Shown piece after piece: positions 1-5,620 of a stretch of 5,620 nt of DNA. The DNA comes from Candidatus Rokuibacteriota bacterium (lineage in GTDB: Bacteria > Methylomirabilota > Methylomirabilia > Rokubacteriales > CSP1-6). Location of the stretch: contig QHRT01000387.1 in assembly GCA_003220195.1 (NCBI GenBank), positions 4,699 to 10,318 on the forward strand, in the 5' to 3' direction. The notes beneath the pieces are model-generated. The model did not search any database, was not told the DNA's origin, and saw only the letters and a list, made by a program, of their open reading frames with translations. Each line of letters opens with the position of its first letter. The first letter of the stretch is position 1. Made by a program: the position numbers and the translations under genes.

Positions 1-1155
1 CCCTCGCCGTACTGGGGCGACGGCCCGATCTGGGATAGCCAGACCAGCATGCACAACCCGATGTTCGACGAGAAGGGCCGCGTGTGGTTCACCTCACGCG
101 TCGGTCCGCCGGCGAATCCGGACTTCTGCAAAAAGGGTTCGGACCATCCGTCCGCGAAGCTCTTTCCCGTCGAACAGTCCAACCGTCATGTGTCCGTGTA
201 CGAGCCGAAGAGCGGAAAGATCACGCTGATCAGAACGTGCTTCCCGACCCACCATCTCGTCTTCGCCGAGGATGCTAACAACACCCTGTGGACCAGCGCG
301 GGCGGTCCCGGCAGCGGCGTCATCGGCTGGCTGAACCGCAAGATGTTCGACGAGACCGGCGACGAGGTGAAGTCACAAGGGTGGACGGCGCTCATCCTCG
401 ACACCAACGGCAACGGCAAGCGCGACGAGTATGTGGAGCCTGACCAACCGATCGACCCGACCAGGGACAAGCGCGTCGTCGCGGCGTTCTACGGCATCGG
501 TGTGAACCCCGCGGACGGGACCGTGTGGGGCACGGTACTTGGATTCCCCGGCTACGTGATTCGGCTCACTCCGGGCCCGAATCCGCCAGCGACGGCGCTC
601 GCGGAAGTCTTCGAGCCGCCGATGCCGGGATACGGACCGCGCGGCATAGACATCGATCGGAACGGTGTCGTGTGGACGCCGCTCTCGAGCGGTCACATGG
701 CGAGCTTCGACCGGCGCAAGTGCAAGGGTTCACTGAACGGGCCGAATGCGACGGGCAAGCACTGTCCGGAAGGCTGGACCCTGTACCCATTTCCCGGGCC
801 GCAGCTTCAGAACGTGACGGAGTCGGGCAGCGCCGAAGCGAGCTATTACACGTGGGTGGATCAGCACGACACGTTCGGACTTGGCAAGAACGTGCCAATC
901 GCCACCGGCAATGCGAACGAGTCGCTCCTCGCGCTCGTGAACGGAACGTTCGTCAACCTCCGCGTCCCGTATCCGATGGGCTTCTACACGAAGTGGGTGG
1001 ACGGCCGCATCGACGATCCGAACGCGGGCTGGAAGGGCAAAGGCCTCTGGGCGACGTACAGCACGCGAACGCCGTTCCACGTCGAAGGCGGCAAAGGCAC
1101 GACCAGCAAGGTCGTTCATTTCCAGCTGCGCCCGGACCCGTTGGCCCAACGATGA
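1..1155 (+). CDS. Vgb/NHL-like beta-propeller protein, C-terminal part (5' end outside window)
   Basis: The reading frame is open from base 1 and continues upstream, so only the last 384 residues are seen. An in-frame ATG at 49 is internal: the residues before it (PYWGDGPIWDSQTS) read as family sequence. The protein shows propeller-blade repeats of the form 'D..G.vW': MFDEKGRVWFTS, FAEDANNTLWTSAGG, VNPADGTVWGTVLG and DIDRNGVVWTPLSSG. This pattern is typical of streptogramin B lyase-like and NHL propellers. A segment rich in Asp, Asn and Gly (LDTNGNGKRDEY) resembles a calcium-binding loop. Several cysteines (DFCKKG, RTCFPTHH, RRKCKG, KHCPEGW) would suit a disulphide-containing exported protein, but the N-terminus that would show a signal peptide is missing. 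I recall similar proteins being annotated as carboxypeptidase-regulatory-like domain proteins in soil genomes, with the extra domain at the N-terminus. Catalytic activity and substrate are unknown. It ends in TGA at 1153-1155, 79 bases before the oxygenase, in the same direction. A link to the oxygenase is possible but unproven. Confidence 0.8.
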   Translation, partial: PSPYWGDGPIWDSQTSMHNPMFDEKGRVWFTSRVGPPANPDFCKKGSDHPSAKLFPVEQSNRHVSVYEPKSGKITLIRTCFPTHHLVFAEDANNTLWTSAGGPGSGVIGWLNRKMFDETGDEVKSQGWTALILDTNGNGKRDEYVEPDQPIDPTRDKRVVAAFYGIGVNPADGTVWGTVLGFPGYVIRLTPGPNPPATALAEVFEPPMPGYGPRGIDIDRNGVVWTPLSSGHMASFDRRKCKGSLNGPNATGKHCPEGWTLYPFPGPQLQNVTESGSAEASYYTWVDQHDTFGLGKNVPIATGNANESLLALVNGTFVNLRVPYPMGFYTKWVDGRIDDPNAGWKGKGLWATYSTRTPFHVEGGKGTTSKVVHFQLRPDPLAQR

Positions 1156-1224
1156 CCATCACTCGATCGATCGTCCTGGCCAGGGATCCTACCCGACGCG
1201 CGGTCGTGGAGCCGTGCGGTCCGC

Positions 1225-1228
1225 GGAG
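1225..1228 (+). promoter_or_regulatory. Ribosome binding site deciding the oxygenase alpha start
   Basis: GGAG lies six bases before the ATG at 1235, an ideal distance. The frame is also open from a GTG at 1214, but the GGAG before that codon (1208-1211) is only two bases away. A GTG at 1232 is three bases from this site. The ATG at 1235 is therefore preferred, giving a 419-residue protein. Confidence 0.6.
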
Positions 1229-1234
1229 CGTGTG

Positions 1235-2494
1235 ATGGCCGATCTCGATGCCGCGTGGCCTCGCAACGACTATTCCCGGGTCCGATACGACCTCTTTCAC
1301 GACTCCGATGTCTTCGAGCGGGAACAGGATCGGATCTTCCGGGGCCCGGTGTGGTCGGTGCTCGGTCTCGAGACGGAGATCCCGAATCCCGGCGACTTCC
1401 GGGTGACCGCCGTCGGGACGACCCCGGTCGTCTTCAACCGGGACCAGAGCGGCGCCGTGCACGCCTTCGTGAACCGCTGTGCCCATCGAGGGGCCGAGCT
1501 CGTGCGGGAGCCGTACGGGAACTGCAAGGACCACACGTGCATCTACCACGCGTGGTGCTACACCCTTCAGGGCGACCTCATCGGCGTGCCATTCCAGCGC
1601 GGCGCGAACGGTCGCGGCGGAATGCCGCCGGACTTCGACCTGCGCGAGCACGGATTGCAGAAGCTGAGAGTGGCCGTCTGGAAGGGTGTCGTGTTCGGGA
1701 CGTTCACCGAAGCGACCGAGCCGCTCCCGACCTATCTGGGGCCACTGATGATCGAACACATCGGCGAGCTCGTGGACCGGCCCGTGAAGATCCTCGGATA
1801 TCAACGCCAGCGCGTCTTCGCGAACTGGAAGCTCTATCTGGAGAACGTCCGTGACGGGTATCACGCGAGCCTCCTCCACGAGTTCAATCGCACGTTCGGC
1901 TTGAGCCGGCTGACCCAGATCTCGGGCGGACACATGGATGACCGCCACCGGCATAGCTTGCTGTTCCAGTACGCGGGATCGGACGACGACCAGGCGGCAC
2001 GGCAGGCCTACGCGCGCGATCGAGTGCAGCGTGGCGAATACATGACGCTGAAGGACACCGCAATTGTCCGGTACGTCAAGGAGCACCCCCACGGGATCAC
2101 CACGCGCATCATCTCGGTGTTCCCCAACGCGGTGTTCCACCAGATCTACAACTGCCTGGGGCTCCGCACGATTCGCCCCATCGACCCCGGCCAGTTCGAG
2201 ATCGTGTTCATCCTCTTCGGCTATGAGGACGACGATGAGGCCATGACCGGCCACCGGGTGAACCAGGCCAACATGGTCGGGCCGTCGGGCCTGATCTCCA
2301 TGGAGGACGGCGAGGCGCTGGAGCTGGTCCAGCGAGCGACGGCGCCGGACCGCGATGCGTACGGAATGTACGAGATGGGCGGGACCGGGACGATCCGGAA
2401 TCTCGACACCCGCGTGAACGAAGTGCCGATCCGCGGGTTCTGGTCGTACTACAGCGAGCTCATGGGGATCGAGCCGGCGGGCGCCGTGCGATGA
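1235..2494 (+). CDS. Rieske ring-hydroxylating oxygenase, alpha subunit (NagG/AndAc-like)
   Basis: This is the catalytic large subunit of a two-subunit aromatic-ring hydroxylating oxygenase. Such enzymes use O2 and electrons from a ferredoxin and reductase to hydroxylate an aromatic ring in the cytoplasm. Numbered from the ATG at 1235 (419 residues, normal length), the Rieske [2Fe-2S] ligands are C82 and H84 (CAH), then C102 and H105 (CIYH), with the usual 17-residue spacing. The mononuclear iron site is in NVRDGYHASLLH: H210 and H215, with the bridging D207 that carries electrons from the neighbouring subunit's cluster. The third iron ligand is probably D358 in SMEDGEALELV. Segments such as GLETEIPNPGDF, GVPFQRG, GGMPPDFDLREHGLQKL and KILGYQRQR closely match what I remember of salicylate 5-hydroxylase NagG and anthranilate dioxygenase AndAc. 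A benzoate-, salicylate- or anthranilate-like substrate is therefore inferred, not shown. Its stop overlaps the beta-subunit start by four bases. No ferredoxin or reductase gene is in the window. Confidence 0.93.
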   Translation: MADLDAAWPRNDYSRVRYDLFHDSDVFEREQDRIFRGPVWSVLGLETEIPNPGDFRVTAVGTTPVVFNRDQSGAVHAFVNRCAHRGAELVREPYGNCKDHTCIYHAWCYTLQGDLIGVPFQRGANGRGGMPPDFDLREHGLQKLRVAVWKGVVFGTFTEATEPLPTYLGPLMIEHIGELVDRPVKILGYQRQRVFANWKLYLENVRDGYHASLLHEFNRTFGLSRLTQISGGHMDDRHRHSLLFQYAGSDDDQAARQAYARDRVQRGEYMTLKDTAIVRYVKEHPHGITTRIISVFPNAVFHQIYNCLGLRTIRPIDPGQFEIVFILFGYEDDDEAMTGHRVNQANMVGPSGLISMEDGEALELVQRATAPDRDAYGMYEMGGTGTIRNLDTRVNEVPIRGFWSYYSELMGIEPAGAVR

Positions 2495-2967
2495 CCGTGG
2501 ATCTCGAGACGAAGAGTCGCGTGGATTGCCTGCTGACGGACAGCGCGATGTTCATCGATCGCGATGAGCTTTCCGCCTGGCTGGATTGCTTCGAGGATGA
2601 TTCGCGATACGTGGTGATTCCCCGGGAGAATCGGGCGCGCGACTACCCGGTCGCCCTCATCCATTGCGATAACAAAGCGCGACTTCACGATCGGGTCACG
2701 TGCCTCCGTCACGCGAACAAGTTCAATCCGCATTTCGATCGGCACATCCTGAGCACCGCGCGCATCCTCTCACTCGAGGACGGGGTGGCCGCGGTCGAGT
2801 CCAACTTCATGATCGTGCAGACCACGAAGACCGGCGAATCGAAGCTCTTTTGCGCCGGATGCTACGAGGACCGGATCAACGTGACGAGCCCCCGTGCGCG
2901 CTTTCGGGAACGGATCGTGGTCCTCGACACCTTCTCGATCCCCACCCTGCTGGCCACGCCGATTTGA
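2491..2967 (+). CDS. Ring-hydroxylating oxygenase, beta subunit (NagH/AndAd-like)
   Basis: This is the small structural subunit of the oxygenase encoded just upstream. Beta subunits have an NTF2/SnoaL-like cone fold, stabilise an alpha3beta3 hexamer, carry no metal and are usually not catalytic. The 158 residues are near the usual 155-180. Family landmarks are visible in order: an N-terminal helix (residues 9-22), W30-x5-D36-D37 followed by a YVVIPREN strand, the region HDRVTCLRHANKFNP, the conserved RHILSTARIL segment at 84-93, a long strand at 100-111, FCAGCYEDRI at 120-129, and a C-terminal VLDTFSIPTLLATPI that resembles the VYDSEMIPNSVIYPI end I recall for NagH. The start is fixed by the ATGA overlap with the alpha-subunit stop. 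No strong ribosome binding site is seen, so translation is probably coupled and subunits would be made in equal amounts. The beta type supports placement in the salicylate/anthranilate oxygenase group. Confidence 0.9.
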   Translation: MTVDLETKSRVDCLLTDSAMFIDRDELSAWLDCFEDDSRYVVIPRENRARDYPVALIHCDNKARLHDRVTCLRHANKFNPHFDRHILSTARILSLEDGVAAVESNFMIVQTTKTGESKLFCAGCYEDRINVTSPRARFRERIVVLDTFSIPTLLATPI

Positions 2968-2976
2968 GGCGGTGGT

Positions 2977-2982
2977 GAGGAG
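2977..2982 (+). promoter_or_regulatory. Strong ribosome binding site of the substrate-binding protein gene
   Basis: GAGGAG sits six bases before the ATG at 2989, inside the 21-base gap after the beta-subunit stop. It is the best Shine-Dalgarno match in the window. This suits a binding protein, which is usually made in excess over its transporter and over neighbouring enzymes. Confidence 0.65.
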
Positions 2983-2988
2983 CGAACG

Positions 2989-4155
2989 ATGAAACGAGCC
3001 CCGCTCGCGCTGGTCACCGTGGTCCTTTCCGTCCTGTCCGGCCTGGCCCTCGCGCCGGCGTTCGCACAGGCTCCCAGGCCGCCGATCAAGATCGGATTCC
3101 TCACCGTCTTGACGGGAGGTCTCGCCGCCGGCGGCAAGGAGATGGAGCAGGGATTCCGGCTCGCACTCGATGAGGTTCGGGGCGAGATCGAGGGGCGGAA
3201 GATCACGCTGCTCGTCGAAGACGACGAGGCCAAGCCGGACGTCGGGCTCACGAAGGCCCGGAAGCTGGTGGAAAGCAACCATGTTCACATGGTGGCTGGC
3301 CTCCTCCACAGCGGTGTGTCACTCGCCGTGGGGAGCTACATGGCGGGGAAGGAGACCCCGCTCGTCGTCACCAACGCGATCGCCAAAGCGCTCACGCAGG
3401 AGAAGCGAGCCCCGAACGTCTTTCGCACGTCATGGGCCGGTGGCCAGGCGTACTTCCCCTTCGGTCAGTACGTGGTCGAGAAGCTTCGGTACCGGCGGCT
3501 CATCGTCGCCTATTCCGACTTCGCCGCCGGCCAGGACATGGCGGGCGGCTTCACGCCGTTCTTCACGGCGGCCGGAGGAGAGGTGGTCGACACCGTCAAG
3601 GCCCCGCTGGGAACGCCCGACTTCGCGCCGTACCTGGCGAAGATCGTGGGCATGGTCGGCACGGCCGATGCCGTGTGGGCGTGGTACCCGGGCGCCGACG
3701 CGATCCGCTTCGTGAAGCAATACGTCGAATTCGGCCTCAAGGAGAAGATGCCCCTGATCGCCGGCGGCTCGCTGGTCGAGGAGATCAACCTTCCCGCTCA
3801 GGGGAAGGACGCTCTGGGGATCATCAGCGCGGACATCTACACGCCGACCTGGGACACCCCCGAGAATCGTGCCTTCGTCGCGGCCTTCCAGAAGAAATAC
3901 AGCGTCACCGGGGCGAAGGTGATCCTGGCCGCCCTCAAGGCCGTGAACGGTCAGATCGAGGACCGGCCGCGCTTTCTCGAGGCCCTGAGGAAGGTGGAGA
4001 TCACGACTGGCCGGGGCCCGATCCGGTTCGATCAGCATCAGAACGCCATTCTGAACGTTCAGATTCGACAGGTCCGAGAGGTGGGAGGGAAGATCGAGAA
4101 CGTCGTGCTCGAAGTCATTCCCAACGTCGACCAGTACTGGAAGACGAAACGCTGA
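2989..4155 (+). CDS. ABC transporter substrate-binding protein, branched-chain amino acid (LivK/HAAT) type
   Basis: This is a periplasmic binding protein of the type I fold that delivers a small ligand to a Liv-type ABC importer. Residues 1-26 form a classical signal peptide: MKR, a hydrophobic stretch of about 18 residues, then AFA|Q as the likely Sec cleavage site. The mature protein starts with the family strand IKIGFLTVLTGGLAAGG (33-49), followed by MEQGFRLALDEV and ITLLVEDDEAKPDVGLTKARKLV. The first-lobe binding loops are GLLHSGVSLAV (104-114) and VVTNAIA. Second-lobe family features include YRRLIVAYSDFAAGQDM and GPIRFDQHQNAILNVQIRQV. Total length is 388 residues, slightly short. The usual loop after 'F.kkY', with a conserved 'P....GY.aA', is missing about ten residues around S305. 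No permease or ATPase genes follow. HAAT binding proteins take amino acids, amides, urea or aromatic acids. The position just after an aromatic oxygenase favours an aromatic acid, but this is inference. No recognisable terminator follows the stop. Confidence 0.92.
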   Translation: MKRAPLALVTVVLSVLSGLALAPAFAQAPRPPIKIGFLTVLTGGLAAGGKEMEQGFRLALDEVRGEIEGRKITLLVEDDEAKPDVGLTKARKLVESNHVHMVAGLLHSGVSLAVGSYMAGKETPLVVTNAIAKALTQEKRAPNVFRTSWAGGQAYFPFGQYVVEKLRYRRLIVAYSDFAAGQDMAGGFTPFFTAAGGEVVDTVKAPLGTPDFAPYLAKIVGMVGTADAVWAWYPGADAIRFVKQYVEFGLKEKMPLIAGGSLVEEINLPAQGKDALGIISADIYTPTWDTPENRAFVAAFQKKYSVTGAKVILAALKAVNGQIEDRPRFLEALRKVEITTGRGPIRFDQHQNAILNVQIRQVREVGGKIENVVLEVIPNVDQYWKTKR

Positions 4156-4275
4156 TCAGCGCCGCAAGCTCCCCGCGGCCTTCATCACCGGGATCGACAG
4201 GCCGAAGAGCGTCGCCACGTTCCTGCCGACGATCTTCAGCTTCCTTCCCGACCGGTTGCCGGCCGCGAAGTCCAT
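4156..4275 (-). CDS. Possible 39-residue ORF or frameshifted tail of the DUF2867 gene
   Basis: A minus-strand frame runs from an ATG at 4275-4273 to a TGA at 4158-4156, overlapping the last 40 bases of the DUF2867 gene in another frame. By my hand count nearly every codon ends in G or C (about 40 of 42 up to roughly 4281), while the DUF2867 frame over 4236-4275 falls to little more than half. About two thirds of first positions are purines, higher than in the complementary plus-strand frame, which favours minus-strand coding. The product is basic (start MDFAAGNRSGRKLKIVG) with a weakly hydrophobic middle (VATLFGLSIPVM). No good ribosome binding site precedes the ATG. I do not recognise the protein. 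It may be the original C-terminus of the upstream gene separated by an indel, a small overlapping gene, or the mirror of a plus-strand remnant. Confidence 0.3.
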   Translation of the reverse strand: MDFAAGNRSGRKLKIVGRNVATLFGLSIPVMKAAGSLRR

Positions 4276-4847
4276 CGTGCGCGAATCGACTTCAAGACCG
4301 AAGGGTAGATGACGAAGCGCCGGAATGGTTCGATCGCCGCCATATAGACGGGCGTGAATGCCGAAACGTTCTCGACGTAGATCGCCCAGTACAGTCGGTA
4401 ACCGTCGGCGCGCCGACGCAGCGCGATACAGCTGAAGGCATGGACCGTGGCGTTCCGTGCTTCGCCGACCATCTCGCACGGAAACTCGTAGATCAATCGC
4501 AGCGGCCCCGACATCGTGCCGCTCGGAGAGAGTGACCGCCGGCGCTGATCGTCGCTCAAACGGTGTGCATAGCCGGGCTCGGGCTGCTCGCGGTCCCAGT
4601 GGAAGATACGCCCGAGAACGTGGCGCAACCCAACGAGCGCCCGGACGGAGCGCGTCGATTCGAGGGCTCCGGCATTCATCAGGCGCCGAACGTCACCGAT
4701 CGTGCGCCCATCGCCACCGTCAGGCAGATCGATGGCGGAAACGTCCCGCAGCGGGACGTCGTGCAGTAGTGCGTGGACTTCCAGGTCGAGCGCCAGGAAC
4801 TCCGCGTGCGGAATCCGTACGGGTCCGAGGAATCCTCGGGCGCTCAT
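4236..4847 (-). CDS. DUF2867 family protein
   Basis: This 203-residue protein has no known function. It resembles DUF2867 proteins as I recall them; in E. coli YbjT-type proteins that domain follows an NAD(P)-binding epimerase domain, but here it stands alone. Recognisable pieces in order are HALLHDVPLRDVSAIDLP (25-42), GRTIGDVRRLM (47-57), LVGLRHVLGRIFHWDRE (71-87), RLSDDQRRRSLSPSGTMSGP (96-115), the core RNATVHAFSCIAL (131-143), GYRLYWAIYVENVSAFTPVYMA (149-170, aromatic-rich strands), and PFRRFVIYPSVLKSIRARW (174-192), where the family normally ends. The last 11 residues look unconserved and lie where codon bias moves to another frame. The ATG at 4847 overlaps the upstream TPR gene's stop (ATGA), so the two are probably cotranscribed and coupled. 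A GGAG lies about 12 bases upstream, rather far. It shows no signal peptide or clear membrane span. Family confidence is good; function is not assigned. Confidence 0.8.
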   Translation of the reverse strand: MSARGFLGPVRIPHAEFLALDLEVHALLHDVPLRDVSAIDLPDGGDGRTIGDVRRLMNAGALESTRSVRALVGLRHVLGRIFHWDREQPEPGYAHRLSDDQRRRSLSPSGTMSGPLRLIYEFPCEMVGEARNATVHAFSCIALRRRADGYRLYWAIYVENVSAFTPVYMAAIEPFRRFVIYPSVLKSIRARWTSRPATGREGS

Positions 4848-5620
4848 CCAGGATCGACGCTCCCGCGGACCGAAGGCGCTGACAGAAATAGGTCCCGAAG
4901 GTACTGGTCGTCAGCCAGCGAATTGGCCAGCCCCAGAATCGTGGCCTGGCCGAGCGCGCGGTGATGTCCGGCCGCGGCGGTGTTTCCCGCGCGCCGGGAG
5001 AGCTCCGCCGCGGTGCGATGCACTCGCCACGCCGCGAGCGGGACCTCGACGCCCTCCATCGCCGACAGCGCGCGATCGACACAGCGATGGGCGTGGCCGA
5101 GATCACGTGACGCCATCGCGACGCGGGCGTTGGCGTCCCAGGCGAGCGCCTGCCAGGTGCGTTCCGCGGTCGCCTGCGTGAGCTCGAGGAAGCGTTCAGC
5201 CTCTGGCCGCGCTCGCGTGAGATCCTTCGTCGCCAGCCAGAGATTGGCGAGCGCCTCTTCGATCATCATCCGGCAATACCAGTCATTGATCACGGGCTGG
5301 CGGTCCATCTCGCCTCGCGCGGCCAGCAACTGCTCCGCGGCCGCGTCATATCGCCCTGATCCGGCTTCCGCCGAGCCCGCCAGGGTCAGGCAAAAGCGGC
5401 GCCACGGTCTCCTCGCCGGTTCGTCGAGGAACGGCAGCACCGAATGGCAGATGTCCAGAACACCGGCGAAGTCCATCGCATGCAGGTGGATCCAGGCGCG
5501 GTACAGATGCAGTGTCTGTGCGCGGTAACGGTCTCCATTCTTCTCCGCCAGCGCGATCTCCGCCGCCAGCGTGCGGAGCGCTTCTCCCCACTCGCCGACG
5601 AACAGAAGACTCCACGGCAC
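4844..5620 (-). CDS. TPR-repeat protein, C-terminal part (5' end outside window)
   Basis: The frame is open from the right edge of the window, so the true start lies beyond it; the GTG at the edge is probably internal. The visible 258 residues are all helical and show tandem tetratricopeptide-like hairpins with small/large alternation: GEWGEALRTLAAEIALAEKN (9-28), then FAGVLDICHSVLPFL, GSGRYDAAAEQLLAARGEM, LWLATKDLTRARPEAERFLE, ASRDLGHAHRCVDRALSAME and SRRAGNTAAAGHHRALGQAT. Each is roughly 35-45 residues from the next. Conserved Trp, Tyr and Ala residues fit a protein-binding superhelix. Such tails are common in large signalling proteins that carry an AAA/STAND ATPase, adenylate cyclase or DNA-binding domain at the N-terminus. 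None of these is visible here, so the overall role is unknown. Hydrophobic membrane segments are absent, suggesting a cytoplasmic protein. It ends in TGA at 4846-4844, overlapping the DUF2867 start by four bases. Confidence 0.7.
   Translation of the reverse strand: MPWSLLFVGEWGEALRTLAAEIALAEKNGDRYRAQTLHLYRAWIHLHAMDFAGVLDICHSVLPFLDEPARRPWRRFCLTLAGSAEAGSGRYDAAAEQLLAARGEMDRQPVINDWYCRMMIEEALANLWLATKDLTRARPEAERFLELTQATAERTWQALAWDANARVAMASRDLGHAHRCVDRALSAMEGVEVPLAAWRVHRTAAELSRRAGNTAAAGHHRALGQATILGLANSLADDQYLRDLFLSAPSVRGSVDPG

Noticed and set aside
1164..1173. Palindrome CGATCGATCG in the gap before the oxygenase
   Set aside because: It is a short, self-complementary GATC run expected by chance in this composition, with no second copy or flanking promoter elements to support an operator.
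1214..1234. Upstream GTG start for the oxygenase alpha subunit
   Set aside because: The GGAG before this GTG is only two bases away, whereas the ATG at 1235 has GGAG at six bases.
953..2254. A 433-codon minus-strand open frame opposite the oxygenase alpha subunit and the propeller gene end
   Set aside because: It is a by-product of high GC content. The plus strand here carries the complete Rieske and iron-binding motifs, and the antisense product shows no recognisable domain.
4175..4203. Weak inverted repeat CGGCC...GGCCG after the binding-protein stop
   Set aside because: A five-base stem with an 18-base loop and no T tract is not a credible terminator in GC-rich DNA.
4157..4312. Plus-strand frame with a plausible product (LPAAFITGIDRPKSVATF) that resembles the C-terminus of a short-chain dehydrogenase
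   Set aside because: The resemblance is too loose to claim. It has no start codon or upstream part, and the minus-strand reading explains the block boundary better. It is kept only as an alternative in the findings.
3432..4535. A 367-codon plus-strand open frame crossing the binding-protein end and the DUF2867 gene
   Set aside because: Its product is Arg-, Gly- and Asp-rich with no domain, and it runs out of frame or antisense through two well-recognised genes.
4457..5528. Several plus-strand open frames (4457-4882, 4702-5181, 4980-5528)
   Set aside because: All are rich in Arg, Ser and Ala and lie opposite the DUF2867 and TPR genes, whose minus-strand products read as real proteins.

Overview
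This is a GC-rich, densely coding window of ordinary bacterial layout. Codons end mostly in G or C, gene gaps are short, and stop and start codons overlap (ATGA) at two junctions. The gene content (a LivK-type binding protein beside a ring-hydroxylating oxygenase, and a Vgb-like propeller protein) suggests an uncultivated soil or sediment bacterium. Rokubacteria/Methylomirabilota, Acidobacteria or a proteobacterial lineage would all fit. That placement is inferred from style and gene content, because no marker gene is present.

Plus strand, left block (1-4155). The window opens inside a gene for a probable secreted beta-propeller protein of the streptogramin-lyase-like (Vgb/NHL) type, which ends at 1155. 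After 79 bases come the alpha subunit (1235-2494) and beta subunit (2491-2967) of a two-subunit Rieske non-heme iron ring-hydroxylating oxygenase. They are joined by an ATGA overlap. The closest subfamily I recognise is salicylate 5-hydroxylase NagG/NagH or anthranilate dioxygenase AndAc/AndAd. All metal ligands of the alpha subunit are present. Twenty-one bases later comes a periplasmic substrate-binding protein of a branched-chain-amino-acid-type (HAAT) ABC transporter (2989-4155), with a clear signal peptide and a strong ribosome binding site. The simplest reading is a catabolic cluster in which the binding protein captures an aromatic acid or similar compound and the oxygenase hydroxylates it. 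The ferredoxin, the reductase and the transporter permeases and ATPases are not in the window.

Minus strand, right block (5620-4156). Two genes read leftwards and converge on the binding-protein gene. The first is the C-terminal 258 residues of a TPR-repeat protein whose N-terminus lies beyond the window. The second is a DUF2867-family protein (4847-4236), coupled to it by an ATGA overlap. Between the end of DUF2867 and the binding-protein gene lies a stretch of about 120 bases with strong third-position G/C periodicity. It is either a frameshifted tail of the DUF2867 gene or an overlapping 39-codon ORF.

No RNA gene, insertion sequence, CRISPR array, attachment site or convincing terminator was found. 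I see no clearly new system. The points most worth checking are the 4156-4283 block, an apparent in-frame loss of about ten residues from the binding protein, and the substrate of the oxygenase/binding-protein pair.
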